Assembly: GCF_021568905.1 (NCBI RefSeq)
Contig: NZ_JAKGSB010000001.1
Span: 930,001-994,000, forward strand
Origin: Zavarzinia marina
Lineage (GTDB): Bacteria > Pseudomonadota > Alphaproteobacteria > Zavarziniales > Zavarziniaceae
Direction of reading: 5' to 3'
Length of the DNA stretch: 64,000 bases
Position 1 is the first letter of the stretch; each line of letters opens with the position of its first letter. The notes beneath the pieces were generated by a model that saw only the letters and a program-made list of their open reading frames with translations, did not search any database and had not been told where the DNA came from. Below are positions 28,052 to 36,717 of the stretch, piece after piece. A program made the translations under genes and the position numbers.

Positions 28052-28719
28052 GCCAGCCCCTGCCCGACTGGACGGGCGCGGCCCTGGCGGGCTTTCTGCT
28101 GCCGGGCGGCATGATCTGGTTCCTGTGCCATCATTACGGCATCGACGCCAAGGCCAAGGCTCTGGCCGGCGCCTTCGCCACGGGCGCCGCCGGCACCGTG
28201 CTCAGCCTCATCGCCGAAGAGATGCTGTGGCCCGTGCTGGCGGATCGCTTCGACCCGCCCTGGGGCGGGCTGTTCCGGGCGTTCGTCCTGATCGCCCTGA
28301 CCGAGGAGACGATCAAGCTCTCCCTCATCACCGCACGCGGCGGCGATGGCAAGGACGCCAGCTACGGCGCCTTCGTCATGGCCGCGGCGGCGATCGGCGC
28401 GGGTTTCGCGGGTGTCGAGAATGGGCTCTATGTCGGGCGTTACGGGACGGAAGTGCTGGGCATCCGGCTGCTGACCGCAACCCCCTTCCACATCTTCAAC
28501 GCCGTGCTCGCGGCCTGGGCCATCGCCCGCTACCTGGTCGGCGGCCGCATCGAATGGCTGGCCGCCGCCCTGACCCTGTCGGTCGCGCTCCACGGTCTCT
28601 ACGACTATCTGCTGGACGACTCGCCGTTCGGCAACATGCTGTTCCTGATCGCCCTCGCCATGACCAGCCTGCCGGCCGTCGCCGTGCTGCGCCGTCTTCG
28701 TCCGGCGCCCGTGCCCTGA
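28048..28719 (+). CDS. PrsW-like intramembrane metalloprotease
   Basis: A 223-residue protein with about seven membrane helices and the PrsW/CAAX-protease residues: EExxK in LTEETIKL (Glu86, Glu87, Lys90), GFAGVENGLY (Glu124), FHIFNAVLAAW (His148) and LHGLYDYLLD (His182). PrsW proteases cleave membrane proteins within the bilayer, in Bacillus the anti-sigma factor RsiW. A TTG start overlapping the DUF2167 stop (TTGA) gives the best N-terminus. The partner DUF2167 protein is a candidate substrate or cofactor, which is inferred. Confidence 0.75.
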   Translation: MSQPLPDWTGAALAGFLLPGGMIWFLCHHYGIDAKAKALAGAFATGAAGTVLSLIAEEMLWPVLADRFDPPWGGLFRAFVLIALTEETIKLSLITARGGDGKDASYGAFVMAAAAIGAGFAGVENGLYVGRYGTEVLGIRLLTATPFHIFNAVLAAWAIARYLVGGRIEWLAAALTLSVALHGLYDYLLDDSPFGNMLFLIALAMTSLPAVAVLRRLRPAPVP

Positions 28720-28734
28720 GATCCGAAACCGCCC

Positions 28735-30252
28735 CTATTCGGAGGCGGCAAGCGGGCGGGGCATCGGGCGGCGGAGGCGGGCGAATTCGCGCAGGATCTG
28801 TTCGCGCCAGTGGTTCACGTCGGCGTCGTGGATCACCTTGTTCATCTTGACCATGCGCTCCCGCGCCTCATCGACCGACATGTCGAGGGCGCGGTCGAGC
28901 GCCTTGTCCATGGAACGGTGCGAGTTCGGGTTGATCAGCAGGGCATCCGGCAGTTCGACCGCGCAGCCGGCGAATTCCGACAGCACCAGGACACCGGTGC
29001 GGCCGAAATTGGCGGCGATATATTCCTTGGCGACGAGGTTCAGCCCGTCGCGCAGCGGCGTCGTCAGGCAGATGTCGGCGACGCGGTAGTGGGCCAGCAG
29101 TTGCTCGAAGGGAATCGCCTGGGAGAACAGCACCACGGGCGTCCACTCGAAGCGCGAGAAGCGGCCGTTGATGCGCCCGACCAGCGCCTCGATCTCGCGC
29201 TGGGTGGTCTCGTAGACCGTCATGGTCGAGGCCGCCCGGACCGAGGTGACCAGCAGCTTGATCTCGCCGATCAATTCGGGCCGACGCTCCAGGAGACGCT
29301 CGAAGGCCAGCAGGCTTTCGATCATGCCCTTGGTGTAGTCGGTACGCCCGACCGCGACCATCAGCCGGCGCCCGCCCATCTCCTCGACCAGGCGGCGTTG
29401 CAGATCCTCGCTCTCCGGCGTCTCGAGGACGCGCTGGATGCCGTTCGGGTCGGTCCCGACCGGCGCCGTCGACAGATGCACCTGATGCCCGCCGTGATCG
29501 AGCCGCGTCGGCACTTCAGGCTCGGACAGGGCCTGGCCGATCGGCGACAGCGCCTCCGAGACCCGCGCCGTCTGGTCGATCATCGCGCCGCACAGCGCCT
29601 GCGCCGCCTCGGCGAAATTCTTGGTGTAGCGCGGGATGTGGAAACCGACCTGGTCGCAGGCCAGCAGGCTTTCCATGATCTCCTTGCGCCACGGCAGGAT
29701 GTTGAAGACATCGGCCGCCGGGAACGGGGTGTGATGGAAGAAGGCGATGCGCGCGTCGGGCTTCAGTTCGCGCAGGAAGCCGGGCACCAGCCACAGGTTA
29801 TAATCGTGGATCCAGGCGACGCCGTCGTCCGCCAGTTGTTCCGCCGTCGCCTCGGCGAAGAGGCGGTTGACCTCGCGGAAGGTCTCCCAGTCGACATTGT
29901 CGTATTGGAACGCCTGGGGGAACGAATGGAGGATCGGCCACAGCGCCTCCTTCGAGGTGACGTGGTAGAAGCTCTCCACCTGATCGGCGGTCAGCGGCAG
30001 GCGCGAGACGGTGAAGCCGCCGTTGACGTCGTTGATGTGGACGACACGGTCGAAATCCACCCCCACCGACGGCTCGAAGATCTTCCAGGCGATCCAGGCG
30101 CCGCGCCCGGCCTCGATGCCGTTGAACAGGCTCTTCAGGGTCGGCACGATGCCGTTCGGGCTGCGGTTCGGGCGGAATTCCACACCCCCGTCGACCGCCA
30201 CCTCCTCATAGGGTTGACGGTGATAGACGATCGCCAGCGACGATTTCTTCAT
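28735..30252 (-). CDS. ggpS: Glucosylglycerol-phosphate synthase GgpS
   Basis: A 505-residue GT20 glycosyltransferase related to trehalose-6-phosphate synthase. It is closer to cyanobacterial GgpS by blocks I recall from that family: YHRQPYEEV, SPNGIVPTLKSLF, SFYHVTSKEALWPILHSFP, AWIHDYNLWLVP, AFFHHTPFPAADVFNILPWR, VGRTDYTKGM, and TPLRDGLNLVAKEY followed by LVLSEFAGCAVELPDA. It would couple ADP-glucose to glycerol-3-phosphate to make the compatible-solute precursor glucosylglycerol-phosphate. It starts 1 bp after a HAD phosphatase gene that is itself coupled to gpsA, the source of glycerol-3-phosphate. A trehalose role (OtsA) is the alternative. Confidence 0.85.
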   Translation of the reverse strand: MKKSSLAIVYHRQPYEEVAVDGGVEFRPNRSPNGIVPTLKSLFNGIEAGRGAWIAWKIFEPSVGVDFDRVVHINDVNGGFTVSRLPLTADQVESFYHVTSKEALWPILHSFPQAFQYDNVDWETFREVNRLFAEATAEQLADDGVAWIHDYNLWLVPGFLRELKPDARIAFFHHTPFPAADVFNILPWRKEIMESLLACDQVGFHIPRYTKNFAEAAQALCGAMIDQTARVSEALSPIGQALSEPEVPTRLDHGGHQVHLSTAPVGTDPNGIQRVLETPESEDLQRRLVEEMGGRRLMVAVGRTDYTKGMIESLLAFERLLERRPELIGEIKLLVTSVRAASTMTVYETTQREIEALVGRINGRFSRFEWTPVVLFSQAIPFEQLLAHYRVADICLTTPLRDGLNLVAKEYIAANFGRTGVLVLSEFAGCAVELPDALLINPNSHRSMDKALDRALDMSVDEARERMVKMNKVIHDADVNHWREQILREFARLRRPMPRPLAASE

Positions 30253-30253
30253 G

Positions 30254-30994
30254 TTACGCCCCTACCCTGAAATCGAAATGCCTCAGGGCATCGGCGATGC
30301 CCCCCGCCCCTTCGAAGGGGCTGTGAAAGACCGTCGGCCGCGTCGCGATCGCGGTGATCAGGTCCGGTTCGGAATTGCCGACGGCGACGCCCTTCAGACC
30401 GGTCTCGAACAGCGAGAGGTCGTTCAGCGTATCGCCCGCCACCAGGACCTTGGCCGGATCGAGGCCGAAATGCTCGACCAGGCGCAGCAGGGTCGGCCCC
30501 TTGGCGACACCCTTGGGCAGCACGTCGAAGAAGCGCCCGGCCGAGATCAGGCCGTCGAACCCCTCCGCCTCGACCCGCTGGACGAGGTCGGGCGCCAGTT
30601 CCGCCGGTTTGCAGTCGTAGGAGACGCGATGGCGGAACGGCGTCGGCTGCAGGGTCAGGCCCGGCTCGTCCTTCAGCATGTCGACCACGCGGTCGCCGGC
30701 ATCGCCCCAGCGGGTCGCGATCTCGGCCTCGAGCGCCGGGATCGGCTCGAAGGTCTCGCCGTCGTAGATGGAGGTGCCGACGTCGCCGATGATCAGGCGC
30801 GGCCGCGGCATGCCCGGCTGGGCCACCAGTTCGGCGATGAAATCGATGTCGCGGCCGGTGACGAAGATCAGCAGCAGGTCGTCGCGGTCCTCGATATGGC
30901 CGTAGAGATGGGCGCGCTGCTCCTCGCTGCCGCCGAGGAACGTACCGTCCAGATCGGTGGCCAGGACGCAATTCCACTCACGCGTTTCACTCAT
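30254..30994 (-). CDS. HAD-IIB phosphatase, probable glucosylglycerol-phosphate phosphatase
   Basis: A 246-residue HAD phosphatase: nucleophile motif LATDLDGTFLGG (DxDGT), motif II LIFVTGRDIDF, motif III lysine in LPKGVAKGPTLL, and motif IV VLVAGDTLNDLSLFE. The cap arrangement is like sucrose-phosphate phosphatase. In Stenotrophomonas and Pseudomonas a HAD phosphatase domain is fused to the N-terminus of GgpS (GgpPS); here the same parts are adjacent separate genes. It overlaps gpsA by 4 bases (ATGA). The dephosphorylation role in glucosylglycerol synthesis is inferred from order and family. Confidence 0.78.
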   Translation of the reverse strand: MSETREWNCVLATDLDGTFLGGSEEQRAHLYGHIEDRDDLLLIFVTGRDIDFIAELVAQPGMPRPRLIIGDVGTSIYDGETFEPIPALEAEIATRWGDAGDRVVDMLKDEPGLTLQPTPFRHRVSYDCKPAELAPDLVQRVEAEGFDGLISAGRFFDVLPKGVAKGPTLLRLVEHFGLDPAKVLVAGDTLNDLSLFETGLKGVAVGNSEPDLITAIATRPTVFHSPFEGAGGIADALRHFDFRVGA

Positions 30995-32151
30995 GCGGAT
31001 AATCTTCCCTCTTCGGGTTGTCTTCCCTCTTCGGTCGGTTTGACGTCGTCCCCCGGCGCGGGTGCCGCCGGATGGGGGATCAGCAGGTCGTTCTCCGCCT
31101 CCAGCGGTTCGGGGCGCAGGTGGCCGGTCATCAGGCCGGCCATGACCTCGTCGATCGGGGTGCCGTTCAAGACGGCCTCGACGCCTGCGCAGATCGGCAT
31201 CTCGACCCCCAGGCGGCGCGCCAGGGCGCCCACGGTCGCGGCATTGACGGCACCCTCGACCACCGGGCCGTCCGCCGACATATGGGGGTTCTTGCCTTCG
31301 CCCATGGCCTTGCCGAAGGAGAAGTTGCGCGACTGTTCGCTGGAACAGGTGAGCACCAGATCGCCCACCCCGGCGAGGCCGCCGAGACTGTCCGCCCGGG
31401 CGCCGAGGGCGACCGCGAGGCGCGTCAGTTCGGCAAGGCCGCGGGTGATGATGGCGGCCCGGGCATTGGAGCCGAGGCCCCGCCCCTCGGCGATGCCGCA
31501 GGCGATGGCGATGACGTTCTTTACCGCGCCGCCGATCTCGGCGCCGATCACGTCGTCCGACAGATAGGGGCGGAAGGTCAGGGTGGCGAGGCTGACGGCG
31601 ACGCGGGCGGCCAGATGGCCGGGGCCGAAGCCGTCGTCCGATTCGGCGGCAATGGTGACCGCCGTCGGCAGTTCGCGCGCCACTTCGGCGGCGAAGGTCG
31701 GGCCGGACAGCACGGCCAGCGCATGGCCCGGCAGTTCCTCCGCGACGACGTCGCTCATCAGCGCGCCGGTCTCGCCGTCGACGCCCTTGGCGCAGACGAC
31801 GACCGGCGTTCCCGCACGCATCAGGCCGCGGCAGCGCCGCGCCATGGCACGCAGGTGCTGGGACGGGGTGACCAGAAGGACGAGGTCGGCATCCTCGAGC
31901 ACCAGGCCGAGATCGCCGGAAACCATGATGTCGGTCGGAATGTCGATGGGGGCCGGCAGGAAGGGGTTGCGGCGTTCCCGCGCGACCTGTTCCACGACCG
32001 CGTCCTCACGCGCCCAGAGGGCGACCCGGCGCCCGGCGCGATGCGCGGTCAGGGCCAGCGCGGTGCCCCAGGCCCCGGCGCCGACCACGGCGATTCTGTC
32101 GAAAGCCTCGGGCTCGGCCGAGGCGGCTTCAAGCGAAGCGAAATCCTGCAT
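30991..32151 (-). CDS. gpsA: NAD(P)-dependent glycerol-3-phosphate dehydrogenase GpsA
   Basis: A 386-residue enzyme that reduces dihydroxyacetone phosphate to glycerol-3-phosphate. The Rossmann motif is VVGAGAWGTALALTAHRAG; GPTFAAEVAR, the catalytic lysine region EIGGAVKNVIAIACGIAEG and NARAAIITRGLAE are family blocks. Start ATG 32151 is preceded by GGAGGT at an ideal distance, whereas the ATG at 32163 lacks one. A C-terminal acidic extension (ENDLLIPHPAAPAPGDDVKP) exceeds the usual length. It heads an operon with the phosphatase and GgpS, so it likely feeds glucosylglycerol as well as phospholipid synthesis. Confidence 0.94.
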   Translation of the reverse strand: MQDFASLEAASAEPEAFDRIAVVGAGAWGTALALTAHRAGRRVALWAREDAVVEQVARERRNPFLPAPIDIPTDIMVSGDLGLVLEDADLVLLVTPSQHLRAMARRCRGLMRAGTPVVVCAKGVDGETGALMSDVVAEELPGHALAVLSGPTFAAEVARELPTAVTIAAESDDGFGPGHLAARVAVSLATLTFRPYLSDDVIGAEIGGAVKNVIAIACGIAEGRGLGSNARAAIITRGLAELTRLAVALGARADSLGGLAGVGDLVLTCSSEQSRNFSFGKAMGEGKNPHMSADGPVVEGAVNAATVGALARRLGVEMPICAGVEAVLNGTPIDEVMAGLMTGHLRPEPLEAENDLLIPHPAAPAPGDDVKPTEEGRQPEEGRLSA

Positions 32152-32239
32152 GGGTACCTCCACATGCGACTATGGCGCTGGCGGGCGCCCGATGTCTCCC
32201 CCAATCCACTCGATCATGAGCAAATGACGATTTACAGAC

Positions 32240-32268
32240 CTTCTATCGGATAAATCACAACTTGTCAA
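32240..32268 (-). promoter_or_regulatory. Sigma70-type promoter for gpsA-phosphatase-ggpS operon
   Basis: In minus-strand sense, TTGACA (32268-32263) is followed 17 bp later by TAGAAG (32245-32240), with surrounding AT-rich DNA. It lies about 90-115 bp upstream of gpsA. The -35 is perfect and the -10 is weak, as often seen for activated or osmotically controlled promoters. Confidence 0.5.
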
Positions 32269-32499
32269 TATATCACAGTAAATCCACGCACCTTAGAACC
32301 ACACGATAAATTAATTTCCAGCATCGAATTCGCAAAACATTATTTCGTAAAGAAGCATCAACGGAATTTCGTTGCGTTGCATTGCATTTCTATATTGGCA
32401 AGAATTTCGATTATTTTGGACGAATGAATACTTTAACTCAAGAAATTGTGCTGCCGCACGGTCATGTCGCCGCTGCGTACAACCGGGCCGCAGCGCAAA
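32269..32499. other. AT-rich intergenic region without a gene; contains copies of a palindrome-like motif
   Basis: No gene is visible. The region is notably AT-rich. ACGGAATTTCGT (32361-32372) differs by one base from the 12-bp palindrome found twice before the cyanate operon, and a weaker copy, ACATTATTTCGT, lies 24 bp away (32337-32348). It may hold upstream regulatory sites for gpsA. Confidence 0.4.
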
Positions 32500-32524
32500 A
32501 AAAGCGGCCCGCCGGGCCGCTTTT
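32500..32524. terminator. Rho-independent terminator downstream of ssb
   Basis: GCGGCCC-GCC-GGGCCGC stem flanked by A7 on the left and T4 on the right in plus-strand terms. On the minus strand the hairpin is followed by seven T residues, a good terminator for ssb 22 bp after its stop. Confidence 0.85.
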
Positions 32525-32546
32525 CCGATGGGATCGGTCCGGCCGA

Positions 32547-33092
32547 TCAGAAGGGGATTTCGTCGTCGAGGCCGGGCCCGCCGCCGAAGCCGCCACCGCC
32601 GCCCGAACGGCCGCCGCCGCCGGAAGAGCCGCCCCGGCCGCCACCACCGCCGCCGCCGAAACCGCCGCCCGAGGAGCCGCCGCCATAGCCGCCGAAGTCG
32701 CCGCCGCCCATGTCGTCGCCGCCACCGCCACCGCCGCCATCACGGCCGTCCAGCAGGGTGAGCTCGCCCCGGAACTTCTGCAGGACGACTTCGGTCGAAT
32801 AGCGCTCCTGGCCGCTCTGATCCTGCCATTTGCGGGTCTGGAGCGCGCCTTCGAGATAGACCTTGCTGCCCTTGCGCAGATACTGCTGGGCGATGCGGGC
32901 CAGATTCTCGTTGAAGATGACGACGCGGTGCCATTCCGTGCGCTCGCGCCGCTCGCCCGTCATGCGGTCCTTCCAGCTTTCCGAGGTGGCGACCGACAGG
33001 TTCACCACCGGGCTGCCGTCCTGCAGGTTGCGGGACTCGGGGTCGCGCCCCAGGTTGCCCACCAGAATGACCTTGTTCACGCTGCCCGCCAT
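32547..33092 (-). CDS. ssb: Single-stranded DNA-binding protein Ssb
   Basis: A 181-residue SSB: N-terminal OB fold ([59 protein letters not shown]), a very glycine-rich low-complexity linker (about residues 115-172), and the conserved acidic tip LDDEIPF for partner proteins. The start ATG at 33092 gives the family N-terminus MAGSVNK. A strong terminator follows. It is not linked to uvrA here. Confidence 0.97.
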   Translation of the reverse strand: MAGSVNKVILVGNLGRDPESRNLQDGSPVVNLSVATSESWKDRMTGERRERTEWHRVVIFNENLARIAQQYLRKGSKVYLEGALQTRKWQDQSGQERYSTEVVLQKFRGELTLLDGRDGGGGGGGDDMGGGDFGGYGGGSSGGGFGGGGGGGRGGSSGGGGRSGGGGGFGGGPGLDDEIPF

Positions 33093-33161
33093 GGCTCTCC
33101 CCTCGGTCGCGCGCCCCGGGGCGCGCTGATTCATCGCTGACTGAAGATAGACGCCGCCCGG

Positions 33162-35120
33162 TCAGATGCCGAGGGCCTTGAGGCGGGAATAGAGGGTCGT
33201 CGGCTTCATGTCCAGCATCTCGGCGGCACCGCCCCGGCCCGAGACGCGGCCGCCGCAGGCATCCAGGGCGCGGCGAATGTTGTCCCGTTCGAGACGCGCC
33301 ATTTCGCCGGCCGTCAGCACACGCTCCGGCACCGGTTCCGCCGCCGGCGGCGACTCGGCCTGGCCGCCGAGGCCCGGCAGATCGAAGCGCAGCACGCCGT
33401 TCCGCGACAGGATCGCCGCGCGCTCGACGACATTCTGCAATTCCCGCGCATTGCCCGGCCAGCCATAGGATTTCAGGGCCTCGACATGGGCCTTGGTCAA
33501 TTGCGGCTTGGGCACGTTCAGGCGCGCGCAGGAGAGATCGAGGAAATGGGCGGCGAGGCCCGGGATGTCCGAAGGCCTCTCGCGCAAGGGCGTGCATTCG
33601 ATCGGAAAGACGTTGAGGCGGAAATAGAGATCCTCGCGAAAGCGCCCTTCCGCCGCCTCGCGCTTCAGGTCGCGGTTGGTGGCGGCGATCACGCGCACGT
33701 CCACCGGCCGGCTGCGCCCCTCCCCCACCCGCTCGACGCAGCGTTCCTGGAGAACGCGCAGCAGCTTCGATTGCTGATCCAGCGGGATCTCCCCGACCTC
33801 GTCGAGGAAGATGGTGCCGCCGTCCGCCAGCTCGAAACGCCCGACCCGGTCGCGCAATGCCCCCGTGAAGGCGCCCTTGGCATGGCCGAAGAATTCGCTC
33901 TCGAACAGGTCGCGGGGGATCGCCGCGCAATTGACGCGGATCAGCGGGCGGTCGCGCCGCGCCGAAGCGTGATGGATGGCGTGGGCGACCAGTTCCTTGC
34001 CCGTGCCGCTCTCGCCGGTGATCAGCACATTGGCGTCGGTCGGCGCCACCAGGTCGATCTGCTGCAGGAGCTTGTCGACGGCGCCCGACTGGCCCTTGAT
34101 GGTGGCATGGTTGGAATGGCTGCGGATCTCTTCCTGGAGATAGGCGTTCTCCTGTTCCAGCCGCTCGCGCAGGCGGGCATTCTCCTCCAGCGTCGCGGTC
34201 AGACGCTCCTCGTTGCGCTTTCGCTCCGTGATGTCGCGGAAGATGATCACGGCACCGACATAGGCGCCGGAATCGACGATGGGGGTGGAGGTATATTCGA
34301 CCCTTATCGTCCGCCCGCTCTTGGTCCAGAACACTTCGTCGTCCACGCGCTTCACCGTGCCCTGGCGGAAGGCGTTGTAGATCGGGCATTCCTCTTCCGG
34401 GTAATGGCTGCCGTCGGGCTTGTGGTGATGAATGGCGCCATGCATCGCCTTGCCCACCAGTTCCGACGGGTCATATTCCAGCATGCGCGCCGCCGCCGGG
34501 TTGACGAAGGTGGTGATGCCATGGGCGTTGACGCCATAGATGCCCTCGCCCGCCGCCGCCAGGATCAGGCGGTTCTCGCGCTCCAGCTCGCGGAAATAGC
34601 GTTCGGCCCGGCGCCATTCGTCGAGGCCCCGGCGGTGATAGGTATTCGCCTCGTCGTCGACCGTGCGCCGCGCCAGCGCCTTCAGGTCTGTGATCCCGAC
34701 ATAGAGACAGGGCTCGCCCTGGAAGGCGACCGCGATCGCGCGATGCTCCAGCCGCAACGGCTTGCCGTCCGCGCCCGAGACCGAAAGTTCGCGGGTATAG
34801 GCATGGCCCCGGTCCATCGCCTCCTCGGTGAAGACGTGGAGCGTGCCGCGGGCGTCGCGGTAGAGCTGGTCGATCATGCAGCCCGCCGCCCCGACCTCGG
34901 CCAGGCGGAACAGGCGCAGCGCGGCGCGGTTCAGCCGCAGCACGCGGCCCGACAGCGGATCGAGAATGAAGGCCGGTTCCGGATCGCGCTCGAAGGCGGC
35001 GCGCAGCACCGCCCCGGTCAGTTCGAGCGGGGCGACATCCGCGAGCGGCCCCGGCACCTCCATGCGCGGCACCAGCGCGCTGTGGCCATCCACCCGTTTC
35101 GCCTCGCTGCCATCCGCCAT
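33162..35120 (-). CDS. PAS-domain sigma54-dependent activator, probable regulator of cyanate operon
   Basis: A 652-residue enhancer-binding protein. It has two PAS domains (about 35-150 and 185-300, the second ending FRDITERK), a coiled coil (300-335) and an AAA+ domain (about 340-575) with Walker A GESGTGKE (369-376), the sigma54-contacting GAFTGA loop (416-421) and Walker [11 protein letters not shown] Fis-type HTH at the end ([20 protein letters not shown]) binds DNA. It lacks a receiver domain, so the PAS domains likely sense a signal directly. It is divergent from cynABDS. Its start is 11 bp from two 12-bp palindromes, implying control of both directions. Confidence 0.88.
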   Translation of the reverse strand: MADGSEAKRVDGHSALVPRMEVPGPLADVAPLELTGAVLRAAFERDPEPAFILDPLSGRVLRLNRAALRLFRLAEVGAAGCMIDQLYRDARGTLHVFTEEAMDRGHAYTRELSVSGADGKPLRLEHRAIAVAFQGEPCLYVGITDLKALARRTVDDEANTYHRRGLDEWRRAERYFRELERENRLILAAAGEGIYGVNAHGITTFVNPAAARMLEYDPSELVGKAMHGAIHHHKPDGSHYPEEECPIYNAFRQGTVKRVDDEVFWTKSGRTIRVEYTSTPIVDSGAYVGAVIIFRDITERKRNEERLTATLEENARLRERLEQENAYLQEEIRSHSNHATIKGQSGAVDKLLQQIDLVAPTDANVLITGESGTGKELVAHAIHHASARRDRPLIRVNCAAIPRDLFESEFFGHAKGAFTGALRDRVGRFELADGGTIFLDEVGEIPLDQQSKLLRVLQERCVERVGEGRSRPVDVRVIAATNRDLKREAAEGRFREDLYFRLNVFPIECTPLRERPSDIPGLAAHFLDLSCARLNVPKPQLTKAHVEALKSYGWPGNARELQNVVERAAILSRNGVLRFDLPGLGGQAESPPAAEPVPERVLTAGEMARLERDNIRRALDACGGRVSGRGGAAEMLDMKPTTLYSRLKALGI

Positions 35121-35131
35121 GACGCCCCACC

Positions 35132-35166
35132 ACGAAATTTCGTAAAAGAACTCTACGAAATTTCGT
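35132..35166. promoter_or_regulatory. Tandem palindromic enhancer sites (UAS) for the sigma54 activator
   Basis: Two identical perfect palindromes ACGAAATTTCGT at 35132-35143 and 35155-35166, 23 bp apart (about two helical turns), with a degenerate third (ACGAAAAGCCGTAATTTCG) at 35172. They lie about 90-120 bp upstream of a -24/-12 promoter, the usual geometry for enhancer-binding proteins. Confidence 0.8.
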
Positions 35167-35251
35167 GATTTACGAAAAGCCGTAATTTCGCCATCTCCTC
35201 CGATTTTTTACAACCTGTTGAAATTGCTTTCGTTTTTACACCGCCGGCAAT

Positions 35252-35267
35252 TGGCACGCCCCTTGCC
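35252..35267 (+). promoter_or_regulatory. Sigma54 (-24/-12) promoter of cyanate operon
   Basis: TGGCACG-CCCC-TTGCC matches the RpoN consensus (TGGCACG-N4-TTGC) at every key base, with the invariant GG and GC 10 bp apart. It lies 66 bp before the cynA start and downstream of the paired palindromes. Confidence 0.88.
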
Positions 35268-35332
35268 CATGGAAGGACAAACGCCGCCCGCCGACGAGGG
35301 TGGGCGGCAGGGCTCCAACGAAGGGGACAGAC

Positions 35333-36715
35333 ATGGCTTCGAAATCTCTGGGCAACCCGTATGACGGCGACACCGACCTGCGGCACGGCAAGGGCTGCAC
35401 CTGCACCACCTGCGAGACCGGCTTCAAGGCCGAACAGGTGACGGCGGCGCCCGAGACCAGTGAAGAGATCCTGGAACGGGCGGTCGAAAGCGCCATCGTG
35501 CGCTCGGTCTTCGGCCATAACGAACTGTCGCGCCGCTCCTTCGCCAAGATGCTGGGCGGCTCCACCCTCGCCGCCGCGCTCGCCTCCGTGCTGCCGATCG
35601 AGAAGGCCAAGGCCGCGATCCTGGACAATCTGGGCACGCCCGAGAAGGCCAAGCTGAACGTCGGCTTCGTGCCCATCACCTGCGCCACGCCGATCATCAT
35701 GGCGAAGCCCATGGGCTTCTATGAAAAGCACGGGCTGGACGTCGACGTGATCAAGACCGCCGGCTGGGCGGTCGCGCGCGACAAGTCCCTGAACAAGGAA
35801 TACGACGCGTCCCACATGCTGACGCCCATGCCGCTGGCGATCACCATGGGCGCCGGCTCCACCGCGACGCCGTTCCTGATGCCGGCGGTCGAGAACATCA
35901 ACGGCCAGGCCATCGTCCTGCACGTCGACCACAAGGACAAGAACGACCCGAAGATGTGGAAGGGTTTCCGCTTCGGCGTGCCCTTCGAATATTCGATGCA
36001 TAATTTCCTGCTGCGCTACTACGTCGCCGAACACGGCCTCGACCCGGACAAGGACATCCAGATCCGCGTCGTGCCGCCGCCGGAGATGGTCGCCAATCTG
36101 CGCGCCGGCAATCTGGACGGCTACCTCTCGCCCGACCCGTTCAACCAGCGCGCCGTCTGGGAGAAGGTCGGCTATATCCATCTTCTCACCAAGGACATCT
36201 GGGAGGGGCATCCGTGCTGCGCCTTCGCCTGCAGCCTCGAATTCGCCGAGACCCTGCCGAACACCTATGGCGCCCTGCTGAAGTCGATCGTGGACGCGAC
36301 GCAATACGCCCACGACCCGGCCAACCGTAAGGAAATCTCTGCCGCCATCGCGCCCGCCAACTATCTGAACCAGCCCGTTCCGGTGATCGAGCAGGTGCTG
36401 ACCGGGCGCTATGCCGACGGTCTCGGCGAGATCAAGGACGTGCCGGACCGGATCGACTTCGATCCCTTCCCCTGGCACTCCATGGGGGTCTGGATCCTGA
36501 CCCAGATGAAGCGCTGGGGCTATATCGAGGGCGACGTCGACTACAAGGGGGTCGCCGAGAAAGTCTATCTGGCCGCCGACTGCGCCAAGGTCATGAAGGA
36601 CCTCGGCATCGAGGCGCCGAGCAAGACCTATGAGGGCTATACGATCATGGGCAAGCCCTTCGATCCCGAGAAGCCGGAGGAATACGTCCAGAGCTTCGCG
36701 ATCAAGCGGAGCTGA
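35333..36715 (+). CDS. cynA: ABC transporter substrate-binding protein, CmpA/NrtA/CynA family (cyanate uptake)
   Basis: A 460-residue periplasmic binding protein. The twin-arginine signal SRRSFAKMLGGSTLAAALAS begins at residue 66, after an N-terminal extension with Cys22, Cys24 and Cys27 (GKGCTCTTC), a layout seen in proteobacterial NrtA-type proteins. The mature domain has KLNVGFVPITCATPIIMAKP, FYEKHGLDVDVIKTAGW and NLDGYLSPDPFNQRAV blocks of the nitrate/bicarbonate/cyanate family. Linkage to cynS argues for cyanate. The start follows AAGGGGACAG. The neighbouring permease starts 2 bp after its stop. Confidence 0.85.
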   Translation: MASKSLGNPYDGDTDLRHGKGCTCTTCETGFKAEQVTAAPETSEEILERAVESAIVRSVFGHNELSRRSFAKMLGGSTLAAALASVLPIEKAKAAILDNLGTPEKAKLNVGFVPITCATPIIMAKPMGFYEKHGLDVDVIKTAGWAVARDKSLNKEYDASHMLTPMPLAITMGAGSTATPFLMPAVENINGQAIVLHVDHKDKNDPKMWKGFRFGVPFEYSMHNFLLRYYVAEHGLDPDKDIQIRVVPPPEMVANLRAGNLDGYLSPDPFNQRAVWEKVGYIHLLTKDIWEGHPCCAFACSLEFAETLPNTYGALLKSIVDATQYAHDPANRKEISAAIAPANYLNQPVPVIEQVLTGRYADGLGEIKDVPDRIDFDPFPWHSMGVWILTQMKRWGYIEGDVDYKGVAEKVYLAADCAKVMKDLGIEAPSKTYEGYTIMGKPFDPEKPEEYVQSFAIKRS

Positions 36716-36717
36716 CC

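Noticed and set aside
28735-30252. Trehalose-6-phosphate synthase (OtsA) as the name for the GT20 enzyme
   Set aside because: Sequence blocks are closer to GgpS, the neighbours are gpsA and a HAD phosphatase rather than otsB, and glycerol-3-phosphate supply fits GgpS.
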